The notes: generated by a model from the sequence alone, not told the origin. A DNA stretch of 43,121 bases from Pseudomonadota bacterium (GCA_023433305.1 JAEZCZ010000061.1:1-43121), one strand, 5' to 3'. Counted from the stretch's first letter, positions 7,775-17,096 are shown. Program-made: numbers and translations.

Positions 7775-10165
7775 AACCCAGAGATCCGGTCCGCTGAGTT
7801 GAATGGGCTGTTTGGGTTCCAAGCGTACGGTCCTGCTTCGATCGCCCAGCCTCACCCGGCGTTCGCCCGGAATGCTCGCGGTCAGGGTCGCGTGTTGGAG
7901 GATGCCTTCGTCCCAGGCGAGATCGACTTGGCAGGCGCCGCGAACCATGAGGCCCCTAACTCGGCCCGCCGGCCAGGCACGAGGCAGCGCCGGCAGCAAC
8001 AGGATGTCCTCGCCACGGCTTTGCACAAGCATTTCGGCAATCGCCGCCGTACCTCCGAAATTGCCGTCGATCTGAAAGGGAGGATGCGCGTCGAACATGT
8101 TCGGATAGGTTCGACCCGGTCCGAGCAGGAATTGCAGAATGCGATGGGCGTGATCGCCATCCTGGAGACGGGCCCACAAGGCGATCCGCCAAGCGGTTGC
8201 CCAGCCGGTCGATTCGTCGCCGCGCATTTCCAGAGACCGACGGGCAGCCTGGGCGAGGGCGGGAGTGTCGTCGAGGTTGATTTGGTGGCTTGGGAATAGG
8301 GCATAAAGGTGGGACACGTGACGGTGATCGGGCTCGGGGGCGAGCGCGTCCCAATCTTGCTGCCATTCCTGCAATTGCCCTTGCGCGCCGATCCGGTCAG
8401 GCGCGAGACGGGCTCGCGTCGTGAGGACCTGCTCCGCGAACTCCGCGTCAATGCCCAATAGGCTGGCCGCGTGAGCCGTCTGCGCGAAGAGATCGCGCAA
8501 GATTTGCTGATCGGCGGCCGGGCCGGCGCAGAGCGATGCTCCCTTCGGATGAGGGTTCTCAGGTGAGATCGAAGGGCTGGTGACCAGGTGGCCAGTCGCC
8601 GGATCGGTTTGCAACGTGTCGAGGAAGAAAAGGCTCGCGCCGCGCATTAGCGGATAGACGGACCGCAGGAAATCGAGGTCGCGCGTGTAGTCGTAGAACT
8701 CCCACAGGTGCGTGCAGAGCCACGCCCCGCCGGTCGGCCACAAGCCCCATTGGGCGCCGTCGATTGGCGCGGTTGCCCGCCAGAGATCGGTGTTGTGATG
8801 CGCCACCCAGCCGCGCGCACCGTACATCTCTCGCGCCGTGCGCGCGCCCGTTATCGCCAGGTCGCGGATCATCTGTACCAGAGGTTCGGCGCACTCGGAC
8901 AGCGCCGTCACATGCGCCGGCCAATAGTTCATCTCGGTGTTGATATTGATCGTGTATTTCGAACCCCACGGCGGTTCGGTGTGCTCGTTCCAGATGCCTT
9001 GCAGGTTGGCCGGTTGACTGCCCGGACGCGAGGACGCGATCAGCAGGTAACGCCCGTAGTTGAAATAGAGCGCTGCCAACGAAGGGTCTGGCGAAACTTG
9101 GTTGGCCTGGATCCGTTCGTCGGTGGGGAGCGAGGGATAAGCACCGGATCCGAGGTCGAGATCCACCCGGCGAAAGAGGCGGCGATGGGAGTCGGTCGTG
9201 CGGAGGCGAAGCCTTTCGAATCCCAAGGGCACTGCCCCCTCGATTTGACGCAGGGTGATGGCAATGGGATCGCCCGAGACATCGTCAAACCGGCGATAGC
9301 TCGTGGCCATCGCGATGAGGATGATCAGCTCGTCCGCGCCTGTTAGGTGTAGCCGATCCGATTCCGCGGTTGTCGTGCCGCCCAGCGAAATGATGCGAGC
9401 ACGCGCGGCGAAGGTCAGCGCGCCGGGCACGCCATGTGCGCTGCCATTCCGTCCGACAAGCAGCAATTCGTTTTCCGCCGTTTGCAGACTGGCCGCGTGC
9501 GGCGTCGTCAGCGCGATGGTACAAGAAATGCTCCCGGCACGATCTGCGGTCAGCCGCACACCGACAACCTGGTCGGGCGATGCAATGACTTCGCGCCGGA
9601 ATTGTATCCCGCCCGCGTGGAACGTGGTCGAGGCGACGGCCGCGTCGATGTCGAGCTCCCGCCGATAGCTCTCGGGCGCCGCATCTCCCATGTCATGCAT
9701 CGCGAGAGTAAGGTTGCCGAGGATCTGATAGGGCATCTGGCTGATAGGCATGGCCATGGCACGCTCATCGGCCAGTGTTTGAGCGCCGGCGAACTGCCCT
9801 TGTTCGATCATTCGACGAATTTCAGGCAGCGCTGCACGGGCTTGCGGGTTGACCGGGTCGTAAGGGCGGCCGCCCCACAAGGTGTCTTCGTTTAACTGAA
9901 GGCGTTCCTCATCCACGCCGCCGAACACCATCGCGCCAATCCGTCCATTTCCCACCGGCAGTGCCTCTTCCCAGGCCGTGGCGGGGCGCTCGTACCAGAG
10001 CAGAGTGGTCGGAGATCTTTCAGATGGAAGGGCGCGGCTGGCGGGAGGATGCACCAGGTCGACGGCGGCTACCGCTGCAGTACCCGCCAGGAAAGTGCGG
10101 CGAGAAACACGGGTTCCACCGGGTTCCGGTCGTGAAAGCTCGCGGTGGTCCGGCAATCGCTCCAT
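7763..10165 (-). CDS. GH95 alpha-L-fucosidase / alpha-L-galactosidase
   Basis: An 800-residue glycoside hydrolase family 95 protein. The start at 10165 (MERLPDHRE...) is preferred over an upstream in-frame extension because it places 'SRRTFLAGTAAVAA', a Tat-like export signal, near the N-terminus and gives the usual family length. N-terminal motifs include 'ALPVGNGRIGAMVFGG' and 'LQLNEDTLWGG'. Catalytic-region motifs are 'NINTEMNYWP' (Asn pair), 'LQEWQQDW' (candidate general acid Glu) and 'IDGNFGGTAAIAEM' (Asp). GH95 enzymes invert alpha-1,2-L-fucosides, and some prefer alpha-L-galactosides. It is the only fucosidase-like gene here, so the target could be xyloglucan or a galactose-capped arabinoxylan side chain. 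A candidate GntR site lies 46 bp before the start. Confidence 0.92.
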   Translation of the reverse strand: MERLPDHRELSRPEPGGTRVSRRTFLAGTAAVAAVDLVHPPASRALPSERSPTTLLWYERPATAWEEALPVGNGRIGAMVFGGVDEERLQLNEDTLWGGRPYDPVNPQARAALPEIRRMIEQGQFAGAQTLADERAMAMPISQMPYQILGNLTLAMHDMGDAAPESYRRELDIDAAVASTTFHAGGIQFRREVIASPDQVVGVRLTADRAGSISCTIALTTPHAASLQTAENELLLVGRNGSAHGVPGALTFAARARIISLGGTTTAESDRLHLTGADELIILIAMATSYRRFDDVSGDPIAITLRQIEGAVPLGFERLRLRTTDSHRRLFRRVDLDLGSGAYPSLPTDERIQANQVSPDPSLAALYFNYGRYLLIASSRPGSQPANLQGIWNEHTEPPWGSKYTININTEMNYWPAHVTALSECAEPLVQMIRDLAITGARTAREMYGARGWVAHHNTDLWRATAPIDGAQWGLWPTGGAWLCTHLWEFYDYTRDLDFLRSVYPLMRGASLFFLDTLQTDPATGHLVTSPSISPENPHPKGASLCAGPAADQQILRDLFAQTAHAASLLGIDAEFAEQVLTTRARLAPDRIGAQGQLQEWQQDWDALAPEPDHRHVSHLYALFPSHQINLDDTPALAQAARRSLEMRGDESTGWATAWRIALWARLQDGDHAHRILQFLLGPGRTYPNMFDAHPPFQIDGNFGGTAAIAEMLVQSRGEDILLLPALPRAWPAGRVRGLMVRGACQVDLAWDEGILQHATLTASIPGERRVRLGDRSRTVRLEPKQPIQLSGPDLWVLAR

Positions 10166-10211
10166 CCTCTTTGGACTCGCACCATCGTGAACGAATGAGC
10201 TTCGAAAGTAT

Positions 10212-10222
10212 ATGTCAGAGTA
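10212..10222 (-). promoter_or_regulatory. Candidate GntR operator before GH95 gene
   Basis: The site ATGTCAGAGTA (reverse TACTCTGACAT) matches 9 of 11 bases of the element repeated at 16192 and 20108. It sits 46 bp upstream of the GH95 start in the divergent region shared with the aldose epimerase gene. It fits the TnnTCnGAnnA pattern expected of an FCD-type GntR regulator; the cognate regulator is inferred to be the gene at 16323. Confidence 0.45.
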
Positions 10223-10389
10223 AATAGGTGCATGTTGGTTGGTGTGCCCGACGCCAAAGTTGCCGCCCGAGGTGCACAGCGGTTTCCGGTTCACGGACCG
10301 AGAGCGAGCGTGAGGGGCCTGCCGCGTCGCTGCGCAAGGACAGTTGGAAGTGGGATGGACGGCGTGTCTATGGGGTTGCAAAGCTCAAA

Positions 10390-10400
10390 ATGTCTGACAA
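10390..10400 (+). promoter_or_regulatory. Candidate GntR operator before aldose epimerase gene
   Basis: ATGTCTGACAA is a near-perfect inverted repeat (TGTC-T-GACA) lying 31 bp upstream of the epimerase ATG. Its right half, YGACA, is shared with the sites at 10212 (reverse), 16192 and 20108. Being close to the start, it would repress by blocking polymerase. Assignment to the local GntR protein is inference. Confidence 0.45.
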
Positions 10401-10431
10401 AAACGTCACGAGATAAAAGGGGAGCGAGGAT

Positions 10432-11583
10432 ATGAGGGGGCACCTGCTCGGAGTGTTGATGGCCGCGGGAATCGCCGGGAGTCCCGCTTGCGCCGCGGAA
10501 GCCCACCGCGAGGCTGCTGGGCAGCTAGCGGACGGCACTGCTGTCGAGGCCATAACCCTATCGAACGCGAGCGGTGTCTCAGCGCGGATCTTGACCTATG
10601 GCGCTACGCTGCAGTCGCTTGTGGCGCCGGACCGCAACGGTGTGCCGGCCGACATCACGATCGGCTACGACGACTTGGAGAGCTACGAGCAAAGGCCGAA
10701 CTATTTCGGCGTGACGGTAGGACGCTATGCGAACCGCATCGCTGGCGCGGGCTTCACCCTCGACGGGAAGCGTTACCAGCTCGCGCAGAACGACGGGACC
10801 AACTCGTTGCATGGCGGCACGCAAGGCTTCGACAAACGGAACTGGAAAGTCGAGGCGGTCGAGCGCGGGCCGGTCGCCAGGCTGGTGCTGGTGTTAACGA
10901 GCCCGGATGGCGATCAGGGTTATCCGGGCAAATTGGACGTCAAAGTCACCTACACGCTCGACGACGCGGGTGACCTCGGCATAGTGTTCGAGGCGGTGAG
11001 CGACGCTCCCACCGTCGTCAACATGACCAATCACGCCCTGTTCAACCTGGCCGGTACGCACGCGACCGAAGATGCGATGCGCCATTGGCTGCTCATCCCG
11101 GCAAGCCGCTACACGCCCGTCGATGACAAGCTAATCCCGACCGGCGAACTGCGCCCGGTGGCAGCCACGGTGTTCGATTTTCGCGCCCCGCGTCTAGTCG
11201 AGGAGGGATTGCGCGATGGGAGCGATCCGCAAATACGCATAGGTCGCGGTTACGATCACAACTGGGTGCTAGACAAAGGCAGCACGCCGGAGCCGCAACT
11301 CGCGGCGCGGCTGGCCCACCCCGAATCGGGGCGAGTGCTCGACGTGCTGACGACCGAGCCCGGAATCCAGTTCTACAGCGGCAATTTCCTCGACGGCACC
11401 GTCACCGGGAAGGGCGGCAAGGTCTATCGCATGGGCGACGGTATCGCGCTCGAGCCGCAGAAATTTCCCGACACGCCCAATCAGCCCAAGTTCGGCTCGG
11501 CGCTCGTGGTGCCGGGCAAACCTTATCGACACGCCATGATCTACCGCGTGCACACGATGCCCCCACAGGAGGTGAATGAATGA
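10432..11583 (+). CDS. galM: Aldose 1-epimerase (mutarotase), exported
   Basis: A 383-residue galactose-mutarotase-like protein that interconverts alpha and beta anomers of aldoses. The ATG follows GGGGAGCGAGG. A signal peptide, roughly residues 1-22 ending 'ACAAEA', indicates action in the periplasm, as in other exported sphingomonad epimerases. Family motifs include 'YGATLQSLVAPDRNG', 'FGVTVGRYANRIAGAGF', 'NSLHGGTQGFDKRNW' and 'NMTNHALFNLAG', with candidate catalytic His residues in 'SLHGG' and 'TNHALF' and a C-terminal Glu in 'IALEPQKFPD'. It overlaps the GH51 gene by ATGA, so the two are translationally coupled. It probably prepares freed arabinose or galactose for the anomer-specific dehydrogenase encoded downstream. 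Confidence 0.93.
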   Translation: MRGHLLGVLMAAGIAGSPACAAEAHREAAGQLADGTAVEAITLSNASGVSARILTYGATLQSLVAPDRNGVPADITIGYDDLESYEQRPNYFGVTVGRYANRIAGAGFTLDGKRYQLAQNDGTNSLHGGTQGFDKRNWKVEAVERGPVARLVLVLTSPDGDQGYPGKLDVKVTYTLDDAGDLGIVFEAVSDAPTVVNMTNHALFNLAGTHATEDAMRHWLLIPASRYTPVDDKLIPTGELRPVAATVFDFRAPRLVEEGLRDGSDPQIRIGRGYDHNWVLDKGSTPEPQLAARLAHPESGRVLDVLTTEPGIQFYSGNFLDGTVTGKGGKVYRMGDGIALEPQKFPDTPNQPKFGSALVVPGKPYRHAMIYRVHTMPPQEVNE

Positions 11584-13148
11584 TGCGTCTCGCCATGCTG
11601 GCCGCAGCGGCTAGCCTTGCCACTCTGCACGCGCCGGTCGCCGCGCAGGATGTGAGCGTTGCCGTGGATGCCGGCGCGGCGGGCCCGCAGATCAACCGCC
11701 ACATCTTCGGCCAGTTCGCGGAGCATCTCGGTACGGGAATCTATGGCGGCGTTTGGGTCGGCGAGGACTCCGAGATACCGAACGTGCGCGGCATTCGGAC
11801 GGACGTGGTCGAGGCGCTACGGGCGATCAAGGTGCCGAACGTCCGCTACCCCGGCGGTTGCTTTGCCGACGAGTACCACTGGCGCGACGGGGTTGGGCCC
11901 AATCGGCGCTCGACCGTGAACGCGAATTGGGGCGGGGCGATCGAGCCCAACACTTTCGGCACCGACGAGTTCTTCGACTTCATCGACATGATCGATTCGG
12001 AGGCGTTCATCTCGGTCAATGTAGGCTCCGGTACAGTCCAGGAAGCAGCGGATTGGGTCGCCTACATGACGGCCGATACGCGCAGCTCGGCTGGGCAGGA
12101 GCGGGCCGCCAACGGTCACCAGCAACCGTACGAGATCGCCTTTCTCGGCCTAGGAAACGAGAACTGGGGTTGCGGCGGCAACATGACGCCGGAGCATTAT
12201 GTCGACCTGATGAAGCGCCACGCGCGCTTCGATCGCAATTACAATCCCGCGCAGGCCGAAGGCAGCGGCAAGGAGATGCGTCGTGTCGCGGTCGGTCCAG
12301 ACGGGGCGAAGACCGCATATACCGAAACCGTTATGAAAGCCTGGGCCGGGCGCGATTGGACCTGGTCGATCGAGGGGCTCTCGCTGCACAACTACACAGT
12401 GCCCGAGTGGCCCCCAGCGCGTCCGAGCGTGGGCTTCGACGAAGGCGATTACGCCCTGATGCTGCAGACAACGCTGAAGATGAACGATCTCCTGCGGACC
12501 CATTCGGCGATCATGGACAAGTATGACCCGGAAAAGCAGGTGCCGATCATCGTCGATGAATGGGGTGTCTGGCTTGCGGAGGATCCGGGCACACCTAAAG
12601 GCTTCCTCCAGCAGCAGAATTCGCTGCGCGATGCGATTGTCGCGGCGCTCAACTTCAACATCTTTGCGCGGAACGCGGATCGGGTGAGGGGCGCTAACAT
12701 AGCCCAAATGGTCAATGTGCTTCAGGCGATGATCCTGACCGACGGACCGAAGATGTTGCTGACCCCGACTTACCACATCCACAAGATGTATTTGCCGATG
12801 CAGGACGCGACGTTCGTGCCGGTCGAGTTCGACAGCGGTTGGTATTACCACGACGGCATCGCGCTTCCTGGAGTAGACGCGGTGGCGTTCCGCGATACGG
12901 CAGGGAAGCTATGGCTCTCGCTTGTGAACCTGGATCCGGCAAAGGCTAAAGATGTGGCTGTGACCCTGTCCGGCGCGCGCGTGTCGCGAGCACAGGGACA
13001 GGTCCTGACCGGGCCGAACGTCAATTCGATCAACACGTTCGACGCGCCCCAGACGGTCTTGCCGCGGGCGATCCAGGGCAGGGTCAGCAATGGTCGGGTG
13101 ACGGTCGACCTGCCGGCGAAGTCCGTGGCAGTCCTCGCGCTGGAGTAG
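11580..13148 (+). CDS. GH51 alpha-L-arabinofuranosidase, exported
   Basis: A 522-residue glycoside hydrolase family 51 enzyme that releases L-arabinofuranose from arabinoxylan, arabinan or arabinogalactan. A signal peptide runs to about 'APVAAQ' (residue 23). 'INRHIFGQFAEHLGTGIYGG' and 'VRYPGGCFADEYHWRDGVGP' are GH51 hallmarks. 'LGLGNENWGCGG' carries the predicted acid/base E194, and 'IIVDEWGVW' the predicted nucleophile E327. A C-terminal beta-sandwich follows. It starts inside the stop of the epimerase gene (ATGA) and ends 5 bp before the convergent oxidoreductase gene. Bacterial GH51 enzymes are often intracellular, so the clear signal peptide is noteworthy and matches the exported epimerase. 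Confidence 0.95.
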   Translation: MMRLAMLAAAASLATLHAPVAAQDVSVAVDAGAAGPQINRHIFGQFAEHLGTGIYGGVWVGEDSEIPNVRGIRTDVVEALRAIKVPNVRYPGGCFADEYHWRDGVGPNRRSTVNANWGGAIEPNTFGTDEFFDFIDMIDSEAFISVNVGSGTVQEAADWVAYMTADTRSSAGQERAANGHQQPYEIAFLGLGNENWGCGGNMTPEHYVDLMKRHARFDRNYNPAQAEGSGKEMRRVAVGPDGAKTAYTETVMKAWAGRDWTWSIEGLSLHNYTVPEWPPARPSVGFDEGDYALMLQTTLKMNDLLRTHSAIMDKYDPEKQVPIIVDEWGVWLAEDPGTPKGFLQQQNSLRDAIVAALNFNIFARNADRVRGANIAQMVNVLQAMILTDGPKMLLTPTYHIHKMYLPMQDATFVPVEFDSGWYYHDGIALPGVDAVAFRDTAGKLWLSLVNLDPAKAKDVAVTLSGARVSRAQGQVLTGPNVNSINTFDAPQTVLPRAIQGRVSNGRVTVDLPAKSVAVLALE

Positions 13149-13153
13149 CGATC

Positions 13154-14101
13154 CTAGACGTTCAGCTCCTCGACTCGTTCGATCGAGCCGAGGAGCAGGG
13201 CGTCGTTTGCGAGGCGGAGCGGCGCCACGTCGACATGCGAGCGTTCTTCGCGCACGAGCCGGCCAAAATGGTCGTAGAGCGCGGGGTATTCTTCGTCCTC
13301 GCTCGCCTGGACGCCATCGGGAGTGCTCAGCGCGCTGCCGCCTTGCGACAGCTCCAGCGTCCCCTCGTCGGTGTCGACGGTGATTGTCCAGGTCTGCGGC
13401 CCCTTCTGGCGGAAATCGAGGTCTAGGCTGACCTCGAGACCGCCTGAATCCTCGAGCTGCACCTGGGCCGCGACAGGGGCCTCGCAGTTGGCCGGATACT
13501 GGAGCGCGGAGTGCGTCACGCGCAGCGGGTGCGGCAGAATCTCGGTGGCGATCGAGAGCGCGTTGATGCCCGGGTCGAACACGCCGAAACCGCCGGGGCG
13601 CCATATCCAGTGTTGCCCGGGATGCCAGATGTGGACGTCCTCGCGCCAGACGATCGCGACGCTCCGGATCCGCTTCCCGGCGAGCCAGTCGCGCGCGGGT
13701 CTGACGCCGGCCGCATAGCGTGAGTGCCAGGCGGTGAACAGCGTCACGCCTGAGGCTGCGGCGCGCTCTTCGAGGTGGGAAATCTCACCGACGGTGGCGG
13801 CCGGCGGCTTTTCCAGAAGCACGTGCTTGCCTGCCTCGAGTAGCCGCAGCGCGATGGCCGAACGTACTTGCGGCGGAGTGCAGACAGCCGCGGCATCGAA
13901 CGCGAGATCGCTTTGGAACAGAGCGTCGAGCGAAGCGAAATGCGGAAGGCCGTCGCGACCCTCCGTTGCCGGATCGACGGAAGCCACGAGCTCGAAGGCG
14001 CGGCTCTGAGCGAGCGCGGATATGTGCTGGTCGCAGGCGATCTTGCCCAGGCCAACCAGCACGACGCGGATGGGCCTTTCGTCCCCGCTCATTTCCTTCA
14101 C
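13154..14101 (-). CDS. Gfo/Idh/MocA sugar 1-dehydrogenase (galactose/arabinose type)
   Basis: A 315-residue NAD(P)-dependent oxidoreductase of the Gfo/Idh/MocA family. The N-terminal Rossmann motif is 'VVLVGLGKIACDQH', and the family's catalytic region reads 'LLEKPPAATVGEI'. 'LFTAWHSRYAAGV' and 'HIWHPGQHWIWRPGGFGVFDPGINAL' resemble D-galactose 1-dehydrogenase and the L-arabinose 1-dehydrogenase of Azospirillum. The probable reaction is oxidation of an L-arabinose/D-galactose-type sugar to its lactone in the cytoplasm. The GTG at 14101 overlaps the upstream stop as GTGA; an ATG at 14092 is an alternative, and neither has an ideal ribosome site. It is the last gene of the GH43-FAH-dehydrogenase run. 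No lactonase gene is nearby. Confidence 0.85.
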   Translation of the reverse strand: MKEMSGDERPIRVVLVGLGKIACDQHISALAQSRAFELVASVDPATEGRDGLPHFASLDALFQSDLAFDAAAVCTPPQVRSAIALRLLEAGKHVLLEKPPAATVGEISHLEERAAASGVTLFTAWHSRYAAGVRPARDWLAGKRIRSVAIVWREDVHIWHPGQHWIWRPGGFGVFDPGINALSIATEILPHPLRVTHSALQYPANCEAPVAAQVQLEDSGGLEVSLDLDFRQKGPQTWTITVDTDEGTLELSQGGSALSTPDGVQASEDEEYPALYDHFGRLVREERSHVDVAPLRLANDALLLGSIERVEELNV

Positions 14102-15087
14102 AGTGGCACTACTCGCGCCAGCGGTTGCTCGGCGGCCGCGACGAGCGGATTGCGCAGCGGAAGCGTGAACGGGGCAGCCTCGATCTCGAAGACGTCGCCG
14201 GCTTGCGTCTCGAAGCCGTCGGCGAAGCTGGCGGTCGCGGTGCCGAAGAAGTGTACGTGGACATCGCCCGGCCGGCGGAACAGGCCATACTTGAAGTGAT
14301 GATGCTCGAGGTTGGCGATCGTGTGGGACATGTTGTCCTCGCCGGTCAGGAACGGCTTTTCCCAGGCGACGGTGCCACTGCGGCGAATGCGGCTCGTGCC
14401 GCGAACGTCCTGCGGCAACTCACCCACGAGGAGTTCGGCACCGAGCGACGCCTGCCGGAGCTTGGAGTGGGCGAGCCACAGATAATTGTGCCGTTCGGTG
14501 ACGTGGTCGGAGAACTCGTTGGCGAGGCAGAATCCCAACCGGAACGGCGTGCCGTCGGGGCCGATCACGTAAATCCCGGCCAGCTCCGGCTCTTCGCCTC
14601 CGTCGCGAGCGAAAGCGGGCCGCAAGAGCGGCTGCTCAGGCCCGACAAGGTGGTCGCCGTTGCCTTTGTAGAACCATTCGGGCTGCTGGCCCGCAGCGCC
14701 GTCCGCAGGCTTTCCACCGTCCATCCCTTCGAGGAACATGCGCATGCTATCGGTGAGATTTTCGCCCGACGCGGCCGCCTTATGCATCCGGTCGCGCCCC
14801 TCGGCGCTGCCCAAGTGTGTCAGGCCCGTGCCGGTAAGCCAGAGATGCGCAGGATCGGGATGATCGATCGGTGCGAGCAGGCGTCCGGCTGCCAAGTCGG
14901 CCTCGATGTCGATCGTATCGCGCCCGCCGCTGGCGCGGGCTTGGTCCGCGAGGGACCGCTTCGCTTCGATCGCTGCGAGGGCGAGCTCGCGGGTACTGTG
15001 GCAGCCATCGACGATCCGCCAGGCATCGTCGAGCCACGCGGCGACCTGACGGGTTCCGTCCTCCGCCCGGCGTTGGAGCAATCTCAC
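14098..15087 (-). CDS. Fumarylacetoacetate-hydrolase-fold protein (AraD1/XylX-like)
   Basis: A 329-residue FAH-superfamily protein. The GTG at 15087 is chosen because an AGGGAG lies about eight bases before it and 'VRLLQRR' matches the family's usual N-terminus; the longer in-frame reading lies partly in the GH43 gene. The C-terminal FAH domain includes 'EPELAGIYVIGPDG', 'LANEFSDHVTERHNY' and 'DVHVHFFGTA', with Glu/Asp/His residues for a divalent metal. Family members linked to pentose oxidation (Caulobacter XylX, the AraD1 group) act on 2-keto-3-deoxy sugar acids, so a role after the IlvD/Edd dehydratase is likely. Exact reaction, dehydration or C-C cleavage, is unresolved. It shares a GTGA overlap with the dehydrogenase. 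Confidence 0.8.
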   Translation of the reverse strand: MRLLQRRAEDGTRQVAAWLDDAWRIVDGCHSTRELALAAIEAKRSLADQARASGGRDTIDIEADLAAGRLLAPIDHPDPAHLWLTGTGLTHLGSAEGRDRMHKAAASGENLTDSMRMFLEGMDGGKPADGAAGQQPEWFYKGNGDHLVGPEQPLLRPAFARDGGEEPELAGIYVIGPDGTPFRLGFCLANEFSDHVTERHNYLWLAHSKLRQASLGAELLVGELPQDVRGTSRIRRSGTVAWEKPFLTGEDNMSHTIANLEHHHFKYGLFRRPGDVHVHFFGTATASFADGFETQAGDVFEIEAAPFTLPLRNPLVAAAEQPLARVVPL

Positions 15088-15157
15088 TTCACAACTCCCT
15101 GAATATTGGGGGATCGTTCGCGATTGTCGAACGGGCCAATCGCCTTTCGCCCGATCG

Positions 15158-16156
15158 CTATTCGGCCGATGGAAGCAGAATCCCTTCGGACGTTTGCTCG
15201 ACGGTTCGGATCGTACCGTCTGGATTGAAGGACATGCGCTCGACCGCGACCGCGCGGCGGCCGAGGCCGCCTTGCTGGTCACCCACCGTCAGCGTGCCGA
15301 CATGATAGAAGAGGTACCAGTCGCCTTTGAACTCGGCGATCCCAGGATGGATCGTGAAACTGTTTGCGGCCGAGCCGGTTATCTCGCCCCTACGGGTCCA
15401 CGGACCTTCGATGCTCGGCGCCGTCGCGTATGAAATGCGCTCGTCGGGACCGAGCTCTCGATCCATCGAGGCGTAGGCGAGATAGTAGAGATCGCCGCGC
15501 TTGAAGATCCACGGTCCTTCGACAAAGTCCGGAAGGTCGATGGTCCTGATCGGCCCGTCGAAGCTCACCATGTCGTCGCTCAGCTTTGCCATGTAGCAGT
15601 TGGCGTTCCCCCAGATCAGCCAGCTCGTGCCATCGGGTTCGGTCCAGACGGTCGGGTCGATGTCGTCCCAGTGATGCGGTCCCTTGGTATCCTCGTTGCG
15701 TACGAGCGCGCTGCCCTTGGCATCCCGGAACGGGCCGAGCGGGTTGTCGGCCACGGCAACGCCGATCGCCTTGCCATGAGAAGTGGCCGGATCGTGCTCC
15801 ACCGCCGTGTAGAACCAGTAGCGTCCGTTCTTCTGGTGCACCTGGCTCGCCCAGGCATCCTTCTGCACCCAGCTGAAATCCGTGGGTTTCATGATCTCGC
15901 CGTGCGCAGTCCAGGTGCGCATGTCCTTGGTCGAATAGGCAAGCCAGCGTGTGATGTTGAACATCTCTTCGCCGCGCGCCTCGTCATGCCCGACGTAAAG
16001 ATAGAGCGTGTCGCCGACCACCAGCGGTGCCGGATCCGCGGTGAAGCGGTCGCGAATGAGCGGATTCCCGCGATACTCGAAGGTCTCTTGCGCCTGCACC
16101 GGGGCAGCCGCGCCGGCCAAGCCAACGAGGCAGGCGGCAAGCATGAAGTGACGCAT
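15158..16156 (-). CDS. GH43 beta-xylosidase/alpha-L-arabinofuranosidase, exported
   Basis: A 332-residue glycoside hydrolase family 43 enzyme. The ATG at 16156 gives a signal peptide (MRHFMLAACLVGLAGAAAPV to about residue 22) with AGGGGAA upstream; longer in-frame extensions lack a signal. Five-bladed propeller motifs are visible: 'RFTADPAPLVVGDTLYLYVG' bears the predicted catalytic base Asp, 'HWDDIDPTVWTEPDG' the pKa-modulating Asp, and 'DFVEGPWIFKRGDLYYLAYAS' the acid Glu. It probably removes arabinose or xylose from arabinoxylan fragments. It heads the unit with the FAH-fold and dehydrogenase genes and diverges from the GntR regulator. An 11-bp candidate operator lies 35 bp before the start. 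Confidence 0.92.
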   Translation of the reverse strand: MRHFMLAACLVGLAGAAAPVQAQETFEYRGNPLIRDRFTADPAPLVVGDTLYLYVGHDEARGEEMFNITRWLAYSTKDMRTWTAHGEIMKPTDFSWVQKDAWASQVHQKNGRYWFYTAVEHDPATSHGKAIGVAVADNPLGPFRDAKGSALVRNEDTKGPHHWDDIDPTVWTEPDGTSWLIWGNANCYMAKLSDDMVSFDGPIRTIDLPDFVEGPWIFKRGDLYYLAYASMDRELGPDERISYATAPSIEGPWTRRGEITGSAANSFTIHPGIAEFKGDWYLFYHVGTLTVGDQQGGLGRRAVAVERMSFNPDGTIRTVEQTSEGILLPSAE

Positions 16157-16191
16157 GGTCGGAAGATTCCCCTGGCAGTGATCTGCCATAT

Positions 16192-16202
16192 TACTCCGAC
16201 AA
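16192..16202 (+). promoter_or_regulatory. Candidate GntR operator between GH43 and its regulator
   Basis: TACTCCGACAA lies in the 166-bp divergent region, 35 bp from the GH43 start and 120 bp from the regulator start. The identical 11-mer recurs at 20108 in the next divergent promoter. The position suggests autoregulation plus control of the GH43-FAH-dehydrogenase unit. A TTGTCAG half-site follows at 16294-16300, close to the regulator gene. Confidence 0.5.
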
Positions 16203-16322
16203 AAGTGCCAGTCAAACGGCGTGACCCAGTTGCGCCGCGGACGCCGATCCTGCGCGGCCTTACCATCCGGCGACAAACGCTCTATCGCGAAGGTTGTCAG
16301 GGCCCACTCACGAGGGAGCAAG

Positions 16323-17090
16323 ATGTCCAGAGCTGTCAAGTCTGCGCCCGAAAGCGTCGAGGACGTTCTGGCGCCGTCCGCACCCACGGGCCGCGGATCG
16401 GGCAGACGGTTGCGCGGCGCCATCGCCCATTACCTCGGCACCGCCATCGTCTCGGGCCGGATCGCGCCTGGTGCCCGCCTGACCGGCGAGGTCGAGAACG
16501 CCGAAGCGCTCAATGTCTCGCGCAGCGCCTATCGTGAGGCGGTGCAGGTCCTCACCGCAAAGGGACTGGTGGCGAGTAAGCCGAAGGACGGCACCCGGGT
16601 TCTGCCGCGGAGCAACTGGAACCTGCTCGATCCGATGGTCCTGGCCTGGGCCTTCGCGGGTGAGCCGGATCCGCAATTCGTGCGCGACCTGTTCGAGCTG
16701 CGCGCGCTGGTCGAGCCGGCCGTCGCGCGCCTGGCGGCGGAACGGCGGGACAAGGACGACATCAAGCAAATGAAGAAAGCGCTGGCGGAAATGCGGCGCC
16801 ACACGCTGGCGACCGAGGCCGGGCGGGCGGCGGACCGGGAGTTCCACGATGCGCTGCTCCGAGCCGCTCACAACGAGGTCATGATGTCGCTCGCGGCCAG
16901 CATCAGCTCCGCGGTGAACTGGACGACCATCTACAAGCAGCGCTCGCGCGCCCTGCCGCGCGATCCCGTGCCCGATCACGTCCGCGTGTTCGATGCGATC
17001 GTCGAAGGGGACGCGGACAAGGCGGCGCAGGCGATGCAGGCGCTCGTCGACCTCGCCCACGAGGACACGACCGCGGCGATGGCTGAATAG
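16323..17090 (+). CDS. GntR family regulator, FadR (FCD) subfamily
   Basis: A 255-residue transcription factor. The ATG at 16323 follows GAGGGAGCAAG. A winged helix-turn-helix (about residues 28-98) contains 'ALNVSRSAYREAVQVLTAKG' and 'SKPKDGTRVLPRSNWNLLDP', typical of the sugar-acid-responsive FadR group. The FCD effector domain follows, with 'FELRALVEPAVARLAAER' and the metal-binding-type 'DREFHDALLRAAHN'. The ligand is probably a sugar acid such as arabinonate or its 2-keto-3-deoxy derivative, by analogy with related regulators and the neighbouring pathway. It is flanked by the GH43 unit (divergent) and the esterase-dehydratase unit (convergent), both of which carry candidate sites. Ligand and regulon are inference. 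Confidence 0.9.
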   Translation: MSRAVKSAPESVEDVLAPSAPTGRGSGRRLRGAIAHYLGTAIVSGRIAPGARLTGEVENAEALNVSRSAYREAVQVLTAKGLVASKPKDGTRVLPRSNWNLLDPMVLAWAFAGEPDPQFVRDLFELRALVEPAVARLAAERRDKDDIKQMKKALAEMRRHTLATEAGRAADREFHDALLRAAHNEVMMSLAASISSAVNWTTIYKQRSRALPRDPVPDHVRVFDAIVEGDADKAAQAMQALVDLAHEDTTAAMAE

Positions 17091-17096
17091 ATTCGG